Source of the DNA: Streptosporangium saharense
GTDB lineage: Bacteria; Actinomycetota; Actinomycetes; Streptosporangiales; Streptosporangiaceae
Direction of reading: 5' to 3'
Assembly: GCF_014203715.1 (NCBI RefSeq)
Contig: NZ_JACHJP010000010.1
Location: 62,001-126,000 of the forward strand
Length of the DNA: 64,000 nt
Shown: positions 1-8,495 of the stretch, piece by piece
Layout of the letters: every line of letters starts with the position of its first letter
Numbering within the stretch: the first letter of the stretch is position 1
The notes under the pieces: generated by a model
Databases searched by the model: none
What the model saw: the letters and a program-made list of their open reading frames with translations, nothing else
What the model was told of the DNA's origin: nothing
Position numbers and translations under genes: made by a program

Positions 1-667
1 TGGTCTCGCGCGGGCCGGGGAAGACGGGGGAGGAGCGTAGGACCACCGCGTCCAGGAAGGCCTTGGCGGTGGCGCCGAACTCGCGGACGGCACCGGCGTA
101 GGTGGTCGAGGCCCATCGGGTGGCCGAGTCGTCGCCGACGCCGAACGTCTCCAGGCCCGCCGCTCGGCACAGCGTCACGGCCCTGGGCAGGTGGAAGAGC
201 TGGGTCACCACGGTCACCCTGCTCGCCCCGAACACCTGGCGGGCCCGCACGCACGAGTCCCAGGTGTCGAAGCCCGCGTAGTCGAGCACCAGGGCACGCG
301 CGGGAACGCCACGGGCGAGCAGGTAGTCGCGCATGGCGGTCGGCTCGTCGTAGTCCTTCCTGCCGTTGTCGCCGGACAGCAGCAGGGCCCGGACCCTGCC
401 CGAGCGGTACAGCTCGGCGGAGATGTCCAGCCGCCTGGCCAGCATCGGCGAGGGCTGACCCCCGGGGGCGGCGGCCCCGAGGACCAGCGCCGTGGGGGCC
501 GCGGGGACCTCGGAGGTCCAGGAGGGAGAGGAGTCGGCGACCGCCGTGTGCCCCGAGCTGGACAGCCAGGCCCAGGTCAGCGGGGCGAGCGCCAGCACGC
601 TCAGCAGGACGCCGCCCTGGTAGAGACGCCGCGCGGTGGGACGCGACAGCGAGAAGATGCCGGTCAT
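1..667 (-). CDS. SanA/YdcF/ElyC-like DUF218 membrane protein (3' end outside window)
   Basis: The ATG is at 665-667 and the reading frame stays open to the window edge, so the C-terminus is missing (about 222 residues visible). After a short basic N-terminus there is one hydrophobic segment (about residues 14-32), which would anchor the protein and leave the rest outside the cytoplasm. The following domain has the DUF218 pattern: an LVLGAA strand, a Ser/Gly LLLSGDNG segment, a conserved YDEP-TAMRDYL stretch, and VVTQLFHLPRA near the end. Family members (SanA, YdcF, ElyC) are linked to envelope integrity and cell-wall precursor metabolism in other bacteria; the exact reaction is unknown. It stands alone, downstream of the heme A synthase gene on the same strand. 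Confidence 0.8.
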   Translation of the reverse strand, partial: MTGIFSLSRPTARRLYQGGVLLSVLALAPLTWAWLSSSGHTAVADSSPSWTSEVPAAPTALVLGAAAPGGQPSPMLARRLDISAELYRSGRVRALLLSGDNGRKDYDEPTAMRDYLLARGVPARALVLDYAGFDTWDSCVRARQVFGASRVTVVTQLFHLPRAVTLCRAAGLETFGVGDDSATRWASTTYAGAVREFGATAKAFLDAVVLRSSPVFPGPRET

Positions 668-716
668 ACGACAATTCTCACCGAGTTTTACCGATATTTC
701 GTGATCTTTGGGGAGA

Positions 717-1685
717 TCAGGGGGAAGCGAGCGCCTCGGTGCCGAAGGCTCCCCGTGAGCGCAGCGTGAACACCACCCGCAGCGTGCAGATCCACACCAG
801 CGTCGAGCCGAACACGTGCAGGCCGACCAGGAAGGCGGGCAGCGCCAGGAAGTACTGGACGTATCCGATGATCCCCTGGGCCAGCTCCACACCCAGCAGC
901 GTCAGCGCCGCGCGCCTGGCGGCCACCGGCGCCTTGGTGACGTGGAGCGCGAACAGCAGGGCGAAGGTGAGCCCGACCACCACGTAGACCACGTCGGCGT
1001 GGATCCTGGCCACGGTCTCGATGTCGAAGGCGAAGCGGGAGGCGGCCTCGTCCCCCGAGTGCGGCCCGGTGCCGGTCACCACCACGCCCGCGACGAGCAG
1101 GAGGGCGACCGAGGGCACGAGCGCGAGGCCGAGCGTGCGGATGGCCGGGTGGACCAGCGGCTCGGGTGCCGCGTTCCCCTCCTGGGAGCGGGCGAGGAAG
1201 ACGACGGCGGCGGCGAGCATGCCGATGGACAGCAGGAAGTGCACGCTCACGGTCACCGGGTTGAGCATCGTGCGCACGACCAGGCCGCCCCACAGCGCCT
1301 GCGCGGCCACCCCGACCGGCTGGATCCAGGCCAGCGTCACCAGGTCACGGCGCCGGGGACGCAGCCGCATGGCGGATATCAGGCAGGCCAGGCCGACGAT
1401 CAGGACCACGAAGCTCAGCAGCCGGTTGCCGAACTCGACGGCCATGTTGAGCGGGGAGATGTCGGCGTGCGCGACCGGGACGAAGCTGTCGGCGGTGCAC
1501 CGGGGCCAGGTGGGACAGCCGAGGCCGGAGCCGGTGACCCGCACGACGGCGCCGGTCACCACGATGCCCACGTTGACGGCGACGGTCGCCAGCGCCCACC
1601 GGCGCATGGTCACGGGCGTGGGCGACCACACCCCGGGCAGGAGGCTCAGGGCACGCGGGCGCGCCTGGTCGAGGAGCTGGTTCAC
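717..1685 (-). CDS. ctaA: Heme A synthase, COX15/CtaA family
   Basis: This 322-residue polytopic membrane protein (about eight hydrophobic segments) matches heme A synthase, which oxidises the C8 methyl group of heme O for cytochrome aa3 oxidase. Visible signatures are the first extracellular loop with its Cys pair (GLGCPTWPRC), the conserved Glu in EFGNR, and heme-ligand His candidates in SVHFLL, RIHADV and GLHVFG. The usual first-helix EXXHR motif reads EFGNR, so Asn replaces the first His; the Glu that matters for catalysis is kept. The GTG start at 1685 lies exactly 7 nt after a TAGCAT hexamer on the same strand, suggesting a leaderless mRNA; an internal ATG at 1607 is the alternative. 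It is divergent from the hydroxyproline operon. Confidence 0.93.
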   Translation of the reverse strand: MNQLLDQARPRALSLLPGVWSPTPVTMRRWALATVAVNVGIVVTGAVVRVTGSGLGCPTWPRCTADSFVPVAHADISPLNMAVEFGNRLLSFVVLIVGLACLISAMRLRPRRRDLVTLAWIQPVGVAAQALWGGLVVRTMLNPVTVSVHFLLSIGMLAAAVVFLARSQEGNAAPEPLVHPAIRTLGLALVPSVALLLVAGVVVTGTGPHSGDEAASRFAFDIETVARIHADVVYVVVGLTFALLFALHVTKAPVAARRAALTLLGVELAQGIIGYVQYFLALPAFLVGLHVFGSTLVWICTLRVVFTLRSRGAFGTEALASP

Positions 1686-1692
1686 GGCTCAC

Positions 1693-1698
1693 ATGCTA
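1693..1698 (-). promoter_or_regulatory. -10 hexamer of a leaderless ctaA promoter
   Basis: TAGCAT on the minus strand ends 7 nt before the GTG start of ctaA. This is the spacing expected when transcription starts on the first base of the start codon. No convincing -35 element was recognised. Confidence 0.5.
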
Positions 1699-1808
1699 GG
1701 TGGCGTGGGTGGTGGTCCCGCCGCTGCCCCACACGCTCGGCCGACCGATTGATCCCCTCAAAAGCATGTGACATGGTACTGATAGGTCGATCCGGAACGA
1801 GGTGGATC

Positions 1809-2972
1809 ATGCCGGACGTCGTGGTGATCGGCGCGGGGGCCGTGGGGGCCGCCTGCGCCTACTACGCGGCACGCGCGGGGCTGGACACCCTCGTCGTCGA
1901 CCGGGGCTCGGTCGCGGCGGGCACCACGGGGGCGGGGGAGGGCAACGTCCTGGTCTCCGACAAGGCGCCGGGCCCCGAACTGGCCCTGGCCCTGCTCTCC
2001 CGCGACCTCTGGCTCGGCCTGGCCGAGGACGGCGTCGGCGACGGCGGGTTCGAGTACGAGCCGAAGGGCGGACTGGTGGTCGCCAGAACCCCTCACGAGC
2101 TCGCCGCCCTCACCGCCCTGGCCGGGGCGCAGGCGGAGCAGGGGGCCGAGCACGTCGTCGTCCCCGCCGACGCGCTCACCGACCACGAACCCCACCTGGC
2201 CCCCGGCCTGGCCGGAGGTGTGCTCTACCCGCAGGACGCCCAGGTCCAGCCCGCGCTCGCGGCGGCCAGGCTGATCCGGCGCGGCGCGGAGCGCTTCGGC
2301 AGAGGCACCCTGATGCTGCGCACCGGCGTCACCGTCACCGGCCTGCTGCGCGCGGGGGAGCGGGTCACCGGCGTCGCGACCGACCACGGCGACATCCTCG
2401 CCGGGGCCGTCGTCAACGCGGCGGGCACCTGGGGCGGTGAGATCGCCGCCATGGCGGGCACCCCCCTGCCGATCCTGCCGAGGAGGGGGTTCGTGCTGGT
2501 CACCGAGCCGATCAGGGAGCCGCTGATCAGGCACAAGGTCTACACCGCCGCCTACGTCACCGACGTGGCCAGCGACTCCGAGGACCTGGAGACCTCCGCC
2601 GTCGTCGAGGCGACCCCCTCGGGACCCGTGCTCGTCGGCGCCAGCCGGGAGCGCGTTGGCTTCGACCGCACGACCTCGGTCCCGGTGCTGGAACGCCTGG
2701 CCCGCCAGGCCGTCGAGCTGTTCCCCGTCCTCGCCGGGCTCAGGGCGATCCGGGCCTACTGCGGTTTCCGGCCCTACTGCCCCGACCACCTGCCCGTGAT
2801 CGGGCAGGACCCCGCCGTCCCCGGCCTGCACCACGCCTGCGGGCACGAGGGCGCGGGCATCGGCCTGGCCCCCGCCACCGGCCACCTGATCGCCCAGACC
2901 CTGACCGGCGCCGTCCCCGACCTGGACCTGCGCCCCTTCCTGCCAGGCCGATTCCAGGAGGCCCGCCGATGA
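1809..2972 (+). CDS. FAD-dependent D-hydroxyproline dehydrogenase subunit (DAO family)
   Basis: This 387-residue flavoprotein begins with a dinucleotide fold (VVVIGAGAVGAACAYYAARAG, of which GAGAVG is the FAD loop) and belongs to the glycine/D-amino-acid oxidase (DAO) family. A CGFRPYCPDHLPVIG segment and a GHEGAGIGLAP segment near the C-terminus are typical of these enzymes. In hydroxyproline catabolism the DAO-type protein works with a small [2Fe-2S] protein and a second flavoprotein as a heteromeric D-hydroxyproline dehydrogenase that makes pyrroline-4-hydroxy-2-carboxylate. Both partners follow directly. The ATG at 1809 starts the family-like N-terminus; the frame upstream is open but lies across the divergent ctaA gene. 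The stop overlaps the next start by 4 nt (ATGA). Confidence 0.85.
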   Translation: MPDVVVIGAGAVGAACAYYAARAGLDTLVVDRGSVAAGTTGAGEGNVLVSDKAPGPELALALLSRDLWLGLAEDGVGDGGFEYEPKGGLVVARTPHELAALTALAGAQAEQGAEHVVVPADALTDHEPHLAPGLAGGVLYPQDAQVQPALAAARLIRRGAERFGRGTLMLRTGVTVTGLLRAGERVTGVATDHGDILAGAVVNAAGTWGGEIAAMAGTPLPILPRRGFVLVTEPIREPLIRHKVYTAAYVTDVASDSEDLETSAVVEATPSGPVLVGASRERVGFDRTTSVPVLERLARQAVELFPVLAGLRAIRAYCGFRPYCPDHLPVIGQDPAVPGLHHACGHEGAGIGLAPATGHLIAQTLTGAVPDLDLRPFLPGRFQEARR

Positions 2973-3235
2973 GACCCGTGGATCGCGAGTTCGAGATCAC
3001 CGTGGACGGCGTGGCCGTCCCCGTCGTCCCGGGGCAGAGCGTCGGCGCCGCCCTGCACGGCGCGGGCATCCGCTCCTGGCGCCGTACCCGCCGTGAGGGA
3101 CGGCCACGTGGGCTGTTCTGCGGCATCGGCGTCTGCTTCGACTGCCTGGTCACGGTCAACGGTGTCCCGTCCCTGCGGGCCTGCCTCACCGAGGCGCGCC
3201 CCGGCGACCGGATCACCACGGAGAACGAGCGGTGA
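2969..3235 (+). CDS. Small [2Fe-2S] protein of D-hydroxyproline dehydrogenase
   Basis: This 88-residue protein resembles the small ferredoxin-like subunit (HcnA/LhpE type) of heteromeric opine, octopine and D-hydroxyproline dehydrogenases. Four Cys residues are placed as in a plant-type [2Fe-2S] fold: C51, C56 and C59 in a CGIGVCFDC cluster, then C72 in LRAC. It has no transmembrane segment. It probably carries electrons between the two flavoprotein subunits encoded on either side. Its ATG overlaps the stop of the upstream gene and its own stop overlaps the GTG of the downstream gene, so the three subunits are tightly translationally coupled. Confidence 0.88.
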   Translation: MRPVDREFEITVDGVAVPVVPGQSVGAALHGAGIRSWRRTRREGRPRGLFCGIGVCFDCLVTVNGVPSLRACLTEARPGDRITTENER

Positions 3236-4602
3236 CCGGCACCTACGACCTCGCCGTCGTCGGAGCGGGTCCCGCCGGGGTCGCCGGGGCCCTCAGCGCC
3301 TGCCTGGCCGGGCTGGACGTCGTGCTGATCGACGGGGCCACGAGTCCGGGCGGCCAGTACTTCCGCGGCTTCGGCGCTCCCAACCGGGCGACCCCGGGCT
3401 CCGCCAGGTTCGCCAGGCAGTGGGAGACGCTCACCGCCCGCGCCGCCGTACTGCTCGGGCACCGTGTCTGGGCGGTCGAGCACACCGGCGACGGGTTCGC
3501 CGTACGCTGCCTCGAAGGCGACCGCGAGGAGCGGCCCCGCACGGTCACCGCCAGGGCGCTGCTGTTCGCCACCGGCGCCCACGACAGGCCGCTGCCCTTC
3601 CCCGGCTGGGACCTGCCGGGCGTGCTCACCGCCGGTGGGGCGCAGGCCCTGCTCAAGGGCGACCTCGTCGTCGCGGGCAGGCGGATCGTGGTCGCCGGGA
3701 CCGGGCCGTTCCTGCTGCCGGTGGCCACGGGCCTGGCCCGCGCCGGTGCGGACGTGCGCGGCGTCTACGAGGCGAACGGCCGTCTCGGCCTGGCGAGACA
3801 CCCACTGCTCACCGCGGGCAGGGCCGCCGAGGCCCTCGGGTACGGCCTGGGCCTCGCCAGGCACCGCATCCCCTACCTGGGCCGTCACGCGGTCATCGAG
3901 GCACACGGCCACGACGCGCTGACCCACGTCACGGTGGCCAGGCTGGACGCCGGCTGGCGCCCCCTGGCCACCAGGACCGTCGAGTGCGACACCCTCGCCT
4001 ACGGGTACGGCTTCGTCCCCCAGATCGAGCTGCCCGTCCAGCTCGGCTGCCTGACCCGTCAGGGGACAGACGGTGCTCCCGTCGTCGCGGTGGACGCGGG
4101 CATGCGCGCCAGCGTGCCCGGCGTCTACGCGGCCGGGGAGACGACCGGGGTCGGCGGAGCGCCGCTCGCCGAGGCGGAGGGACGCCTCGCGGGCCGGGCC
4201 GCCGCCGCCGACCTGGGCCGTCACGTCCCGCCGCTGCCCGCCCTCTCCCGGCGCGCGGCCCGCCTGTCCGCCTTCGCCGCCGCGCTGGCCCGTGCCTATC
4301 CGGTACGGCAAGGCTGGCAGGACTGGCTGCGTGACGACACGTTGGTCTGCCGGTGCGAGGAGGTGCCCCTGTCGGCCGTGCGGGAGGCGGTCTCCCTGGG
4401 CGCCCGCGACGCCCGCGCCGTGAAACTCCTGGCCAGGCCCGGTATGGGCTGGTGCCAGGGCCGGATGTGCGGTCACGTCGTCGCCGCCCTCGTGGGTGAC
4501 GACCCCGAGCCGCCCCGGCGCCCGATCGCCCAGCCCGTACGGCTCGGCGACCTGGCGAACGCCTCCCCGCAAGCCCCCGAGCCTCCAGGAGGACCCCGAT
4601 GA
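3232..4602 (+). CDS. FAD/NAD(P)-binding subunit of D-hydroxyproline dehydrogenase with C-terminal BFD-like [2Fe-2S] domain
   Basis: This 456-residue flavoprotein starts at GTG 3232. It has an N-terminal FAD loop (VVGAGPAGVAGAL), the TGAHDRPLPFPGWDLPGV segment typical of HcnB-like subunits, and a second nucleotide-binding loop (VVAGTGPFLLPVA). The C-terminal part is a BFD-like [2Fe-2S] domain with CRC at residues 373-375 and C408/C413 in CQGRMC. Together with the DAO subunit and the small ferredoxin it should form the membrane-peripheral D-hydroxyproline dehydrogenase. The order DAO, small 2Fe-2S, HcnB-like matches characterised lhp/hyp clusters. The stop overlaps the next ATG. Confidence 0.87.
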   Translation: MTGTYDLAVVGAGPAGVAGALSACLAGLDVVLIDGATSPGGQYFRGFGAPNRATPGSARFARQWETLTARAAVLLGHRVWAVEHTGDGFAVRCLEGDREERPRTVTARALLFATGAHDRPLPFPGWDLPGVLTAGGAQALLKGDLVVAGRRIVVAGTGPFLLPVATGLARAGADVRGVYEANGRLGLARHPLLTAGRAAEALGYGLGLARHRIPYLGRHAVIEAHGHDALTHVTVARLDAGWRPLATRTVECDTLAYGYGFVPQIELPVQLGCLTRQGTDGAPVVAVDAGMRASVPGVYAAGETTGVGGAPLAEAEGRLAGRAAAADLGRHVPPLPALSRRAARLSAFAAALARAYPVRQGWQDWLRDDTLVCRCEEVPLSAVREAVSLGARDARAVKLLARPGMGWCQGRMCGHVVAALVGDDPEPPRRPIAQPVRLGDLANASPQAPEPPGGPR

Positions 4603-5489
4603 CGAAGCCCTGGCACGGCGTGATGGTCGCCACCGCGCTGCCCCTGACGGACGAGCTGTCCATCGACCTGGACGGCTACGCGGCCCACTGCGGAAAGCTG
4701 ATCGACGAGGGCTGCGACGGCGTCGTGCCGAACGGCTCCCTGGGCGAGTACCAGACACTGACGCCGCAGGAACGGGCCCGGGTGGTCGAGACGGCGGTGG
4801 CGGCCGTGGGCGGGGAGCGCGTCATGCCGGGGGTCGCCGCCTACGGCGCCCCTGAGGCGCGCCGCTGGGCCGAACAGGCCCGCGAGGCCGGGTGCGGTGC
4901 GGTGATGCTGCTGCCACCGACCGCCTACCGGGCCGACGAGCGCTCCGTGGTCGAGCACTACCGCGAGGTGGCCAGGGCGGGCCTGCCGGTCGTGGCCTAC
5001 AACAACCCCCACGACACCAGGGTCGATCTCACCCCCGATCTACTGGCCAGGCTGTACGGCGAGGGCCTGGTCGTCGCGGTCAAGGAGTTCAGCGGCGACG
5101 TCCGCAGGGCCTACCGGATCGTCGAGCTGGCCCCCGGCCTCGACCTGCTCGCGGGCGCCGACGACGTGCTGCTCGAACTGGCCGTCGCGGGTGTGACGGG
5201 CTGGGTCGCCGGGTTCCCCAACGCGCTGCCGGGACCCTGCGCCGCCCTGTACCGTGCCGCCGTCGCGGGCGACCTCGCCGTGGCGCTGCCGCTGTACCGC
5301 GCGCTGCACCCGCTGCTGCGCTGGGACTCGGAAACCGTGTTCGTCCAGGCCGTCAAGCTGGCCATGGACCTGGCGGGACACCGGGGCGGGCCGTGCCGTC
5401 CCCCCAGGCTGCCGCTGTCACCGGAGCAGGAGACGGCCGTGCGCGAGGCGACACTGCGGGCACTTATCGCTATAAAAGAGGACTTATGA
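4599..5489 (+). CDS. DHDPS/NAL-family pyrroline-4-hydroxy-2-carboxylate deaminase
   Basis: The 296-residue product is a TIM-barrel of the dihydrodipicolinate synthase/N-acetylneuraminate lyase family. The Schiff-base Lys is K162 in VVAVKEFSGD and the proton-relay Tyr is Y134 in VVAYNNPHD; the phosphate-type loop reads PNGSLGEY. In this operon context it most likely deaminates the dehydrogenase product to alpha-ketoglutarate semialdehyde rather than making dihydrodipicolinate. The end of the gene is odd: the last sense codon is TTA (5484-5486), a codon that is scarce here, and its final A is the first base of the downstream ATG. The adjacent ATC GCT ATA AAA stretch also departs from local codon use. 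Confidence 0.85.
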   Translation: MTKPWHGVMVATALPLTDELSIDLDGYAAHCGKLIDEGCDGVVPNGSLGEYQTLTPQERARVVETAVAAVGGERVMPGVAAYGAPEARRWAEQAREAGCGAVMLLPPTAYRADERSVVEHYREVARAGLPVVAYNNPHDTRVDLTPDLLARLYGEGLVVAVKEFSGDVRRAYRIVELAPGLDLLAGADDVLLELAVAGVTGWVAGFPNALPGPCAALYRAAVAGDLAVALPLYRALHPLLRWDSETVFVQAVKLAMDLAGHRGGPCRPPRLPLSPEQETAVREATLRALIAIKEDL

Positions 5490-6487
5490 GGACGAAACGG
5501 GTCTTCCACGCGGTCGACTCCCACACCGAGGGTATGCCGACCCGCGTGATCACCGGGGGAGTCGGTGTCGTCCCCGGCGCGACCATGGCCGAGCGCCGCC
5601 TGCGCTTCATGGCCGAGATGGACCACGTCAGGACCCTGCTCATGTACGAGCCGCGCGGCCACTCGGCGATGAGCGGGGCGATCCTGCAGCCGCCGACCCG
5701 CCCCGACGCCGATTTCGGGGTCCTCTACATCGAGGTCTCCGGCTGCCTGCCCATGTGCGGGCACGGCACCATCGGCGTGGCGACCGTCCTGGTCGAGACC
5801 GGGATGGTCGAGGTCACCGAGCCGGTGACGGTCGTGCGCCTGGACACCCCCGCCGGGCTGGTCGTCGCCGAGGTCCGGGTCGAGGACGGCGCCGCGACCT
5901 CGGTGACCATCACCAACGTGCCCTCCTTCGTCGTCGGTCTGGACCGTACGGTCCGGGTGGCGGGGTTCGGCGAGGTCGTCTACGACCTGGCCTACGGCGG
6001 CAACCACTACGCGATCCTGCCGGTCGAGTCCGTCGGCCTGCCGTTCGACCGCGCGCACGGGCGGCACATCCTCGACGCGGGCCTGGCGATCATGGAGGCG
6101 ATCAACGAGCGGGACGAGCCGGTGCACCCCCTCGATCCCGCGATCAGGGGCTGCCACCACGTGCAGTTCCTCGCCCCCGGCTCGGATGCCCGCCACTCGC
6201 GGCACGCGATGGCCATCCACCCCGGCTGGTTCGACCGCTCGCCGTGCGGCACCGGCACCAGCGCCAGGATGGCCCAGCTGCACGCCAGGGGTGAGCTCGC
6301 CCCCGGCGCCGACTTCGTGAACGAGTCGTTCATCGGCACTCGTTTTGCCGGCAGGATCACCGGGGAGGCGAGCGTCGCGGGACTGCCCGCGGTGGTCCCG
6401 GCCATCACCGGCAGGGCGTGGATCACCGGGACCGCGCAGTACTTCCTCGACCCCCGAGACCCCTTCCCCGAGGGCTTCCTGCTGTGA
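5486..6487 (+). CDS. 4-hydroxyproline 2-epimerase (proline racemase family)
   Basis: The 333-residue protein belongs to the proline racemase/hydroxyproline epimerase family, which interconverts trans-4-hydroxy-L-proline and cis-4-hydroxy-D-proline without a cofactor. Both catalytic cysteines are visible: C91 in PMCGHGTIG and C254 in SPCGTGTSA. A two-Cys arrangement excludes the dehydratase subfamily, in which one Cys is replaced by Thr. The neighbours (D-hydroxyproline dehydrogenase and deaminase) make hydroxyproline the likely substrate rather than proline. The ATG overlaps the upstream stop. The enzyme would be the first step, feeding D-hydroxyproline to the dehydrogenase encoded upstream. 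Confidence 0.92.
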   Translation: MRTKRVFHAVDSHTEGMPTRVITGGVGVVPGATMAERRLRFMAEMDHVRTLLMYEPRGHSAMSGAILQPPTRPDADFGVLYIEVSGCLPMCGHGTIGVATVLVETGMVEVTEPVTVVRLDTPAGLVVAEVRVEDGAATSVTITNVPSFVVGLDRTVRVAGFGEVVYDLAYGGNHYAILPVESVGLPFDRAHGRHILDAGLAIMEAINERDEPVHPLDPAIRGCHHVQFLAPGSDARHSRHAMAIHPGWFDRSPCGTGTSARMAQLHARGELAPGADFVNESFIGTRFAGRITGEASVAGLPAVVPAITGRAWITGTAQYFLDPRDPFPEGFLL

Positions 6488-6815
6488 CCGCCGTACACCC
6501 CCGGGATTCCCCGCTTCGAGAGTAGGCTGACCCGCGACGAGCTACCGTGGTCGCGGCCGATTCCCGCGAGCCGTCCGCCGGATACGGCGGAGCGCGTACC
6601 GCGGTCGCCGAGGGCCCGCGTGCGGGGGTCGGTTCATCCCGCTGCGGAGCGATATGATCACCACCGGTCATCCGGCCGGGAACCCGGGAAACCGGTCGCC
6701 GGTGCCTCACGGCGCGGGGCCCGGGCGTTCGAGAACGTGAGCAAGGAGCGGGGAGGCCCCTGGCGGGCGTCCGCCGTCTGCAAAGGTGGACGAGGGCGAG
6801 ACGAGAGGCATGGGA
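6488..6815 (+). other. Intergenic region upstream of the GntR regulator
   Basis: No gene is evident. A good -10-like TATGAT lies at 6653-6658, followed directly by an imperfect inverted repeat (ATGA, 10 nt, TCAT at 6655-6672), which could be an autoregulatory operator. A six-base-pair hairpin (TCCGCC, GGATAC, GGCGGA) lies at about 6579-6596. If TATGAT is the promoter, the regulator mRNA has a leader of roughly 150 nt. Confidence 0.35.
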
Positions 6816-7493
6816 ATGGCTCCTTCGGCGCAGGACCGGCTCGACCTGCCGGCCGTGGGCGAGCGGCAGAGCCTGCGCGAGCAGGTCGCCCACGCGCTGC
6901 GGGCCGCTCTGATCACCGGTGAGATGCGGCCGGGCGTCATCTACTCGGCGCCGGTGCTCGCCGCCCAGTTCGGGGTCTCCGCGACCCCGGTGCGCGAGGC
7001 GATGCTCGACCTGGCCAAGGAGGGCTTGGTCGAGGCGGTGCGCAACAAGGGCTTCCGGGTCACCGAGCTGTCCGAACGCGACCTGGACGAGATCACCGAG
7101 ATCCGCAGGCTCATCGAGGTGCCCACGGTGGCGCGGCTGGCCGACGTGGACCGCGCGGAGAGCTTCGAGGCGCTGAGGCCCGTGGCGCAGGAGATCGTCG
7201 ACGCGGCCGAGCGCGGCGACCTGCTCGCCTACGTGGACGCCGACATCCGCTTCCACGTGGACCTGCTGACGCTCGCGGGCAACACCCACCTCGTTGACGT
7301 GGTTCGTGACCTGCGCAAACGCGCCCGTCTCTACGGTCTGTCCGCCCTGTCGGCCCGTGGCGCCCTGGTCGGCTCGGCCCGCGAGCACCTGCAGCTCCTC
7401 GACCTGCTCGCCGCCGGTGACACCCAGGGCTCGGAACAGTTGATGAGCGAGCACATCCGGCACGTCAGGGGCATCTGGGCCAAACCCGACTAG
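6816..7493 (+). CDS. GntR-family (FCD) transcriptional regulator of hydroxyproline catabolism
   Basis: The product is a FadR-type GntR regulator. It has an N-terminal winged helix-turn-helix (LREQVAHALRAALITGEMRPG and ATPVREAMLDLAKEGLVE are the typical segments) and a C-terminal all-helical FCD effector domain with His/Asp residues that can bind a metal or ligand. The start is chosen at ATG 6816 because a GAGAGG ribosome-binding site at 6803-6808 gives 7-nt spacing; GTG 6786 and ATG 6810 are in-frame alternatives. Being on the same strand just downstream of the hydroxyproline genes, it probably senses hydroxyproline or an intermediate and represses the operon. The ligand is inference. Confidence 0.85.
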   Translation: MAPSAQDRLDLPAVGERQSLREQVAHALRAALITGEMRPGVIYSAPVLAAQFGVSATPVREAMLDLAKEGLVEAVRNKGFRVTELSERDLDEITEIRRLIEVPTVARLADVDRAESFEALRPVAQEIVDAAERGDLLAYVDADIRFHVDLLTLAGNTHLVDVVRDLRKRARLYGLSALSARGALVGSAREHLQLLDLLAAGDTQGSEQLMSEHIRHVRGIWAKPD

Positions 7494-7506
7494 CTAGGGG
7501 TACGGC

Positions 7507-8436
7507 TCAGCCGGGTGCTCCTCCCGAGGTGCGGGTGGCGCCGACGCTGGCGATGACCACGCAGCCGATGGCCGCCCACTCGCGCACCTGGAGCACCTCA
7601 CCCAGCACCAGCAGGCCGACCAGCGCGGCGACCGCGGGCTCCAGGCTCATCAGGATGCCGAAGACTCTCTTGGGCATCCTGCGCAGCGCCTCCATCTCGA
7701 TCGAGTACGGGATCACCGAGGACAGCAGGCCGACCCCGAGGCCGATCAGCAGGATCTCGGGACGCAGCAGGTCGGCACCCCCGGCCGCGATCCCCGCCGG
7801 GGCGGCCAGCAGGACCGAGATGATCATCGCGAAGGACAGTCCGGTGGCGCCGGGGAAACGGCGCCCCGCGGCGGCGGCCAGCAGGATGTAGCCCGCCCAG
7901 CAGACCGCGGCGATCAGGGCGAATCCGATGCCTACCCAGCTGATGCGCGAGGCCGAGGTTCCCCACGGCGCGAGCAGCACCACGCCGGAGCCCGCCAGGA
8001 CGACCCACAGCAGGTCGAGGCGGCGGCGCGAGGCGGCGACCGCGACCCCGAGCGGGCCGAGGAACTCGATGGCGACCGCGATGCCCATGGGCAGCTCGGC
8101 CAGCGCCTGGTAGAACGACAGGTTCATCACGCCCAGCGTCACGCCGAACCCGATCCCGACCCCGAGGTCGGAGCGGCTCAGCCCCCGCAGTTTGGGCCGC
8201 GCGACCAGGCCGATGACCACCGCGCCCGTCGCGATCCGCAGGAAGACCACCGCGCTCGGCGGCAGTTGGGCGAACAGGTCCTTGGCGAACCCCGCCCCCA
8301 ACTGGACGGACAGGATCGCCAGCAGCACCAGCCCCGACGGCGGGATGGCGTCCGAAGCGTTCCGAAGCAGCGCTCCCGCCCTGGGCATGCCGGACTTGTA
8401 CGGCTCGGCGGGCCCCTGCAGGGCGTCGGCGGTCAT
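7507..8436 (-). CDS. EamA/DMT-family exporter, RhtA-like
   Basis: The 309-residue protein has ten hydrophobic segments and two EamA repeats, as in the RhtA branch of the drug/metabolite transporter family (amino-acid and metabolite efflux). Segments such as ELPMGIAVAIEFLGPLGVA and the C-terminal LEPAVAALVGLLVLGE are typical of RhtA-like exporters of threonine and homoserine, but the substrate cannot be read from sequence. The ATG at 8436 has a GAGGAG ribosome-binding site 8 nt upstream. It converges with the GntR regulator gene with only 13 bp between stops. Confidence 0.88.
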   Translation of the reverse strand: MTADALQGPAEPYKSGMPRAGALLRNASDAIPPSGLVLLAILSVQLGAGFAKDLFAQLPPSAVVFLRIATGAVVIGLVARPKLRGLSRSDLGVGIGFGVTLGVMNLSFYQALAELPMGIAVAIEFLGPLGVAVAASRRRLDLLWVVLAGSGVVLLAPWGTSASRISWVGIGFALIAAVCWAGYILLAAAAGRRFPGATGLSFAMIISVLLAAPAGIAAGGADLLRPEILLIGLGVGLLSSVIPYSIEMEALRRMPKRVFGILMSLEPAVAALVGLLVLGEVLQVREWAAIGCVVIASVGATRTSGGAPG

Positions 8437-8495
8437 GGAACGAACTCCTCGCGTCAGGAATCACACGGGCGTTCACACCTTACCGGCTGAGTGGG

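Noticed and set aside
2740-4758. 672-codon minus-strand open frame over the hydroxyproline genes
   Set aside because: Shadow of three overlapping well-supported plus-strand genes; no recognisable domain.
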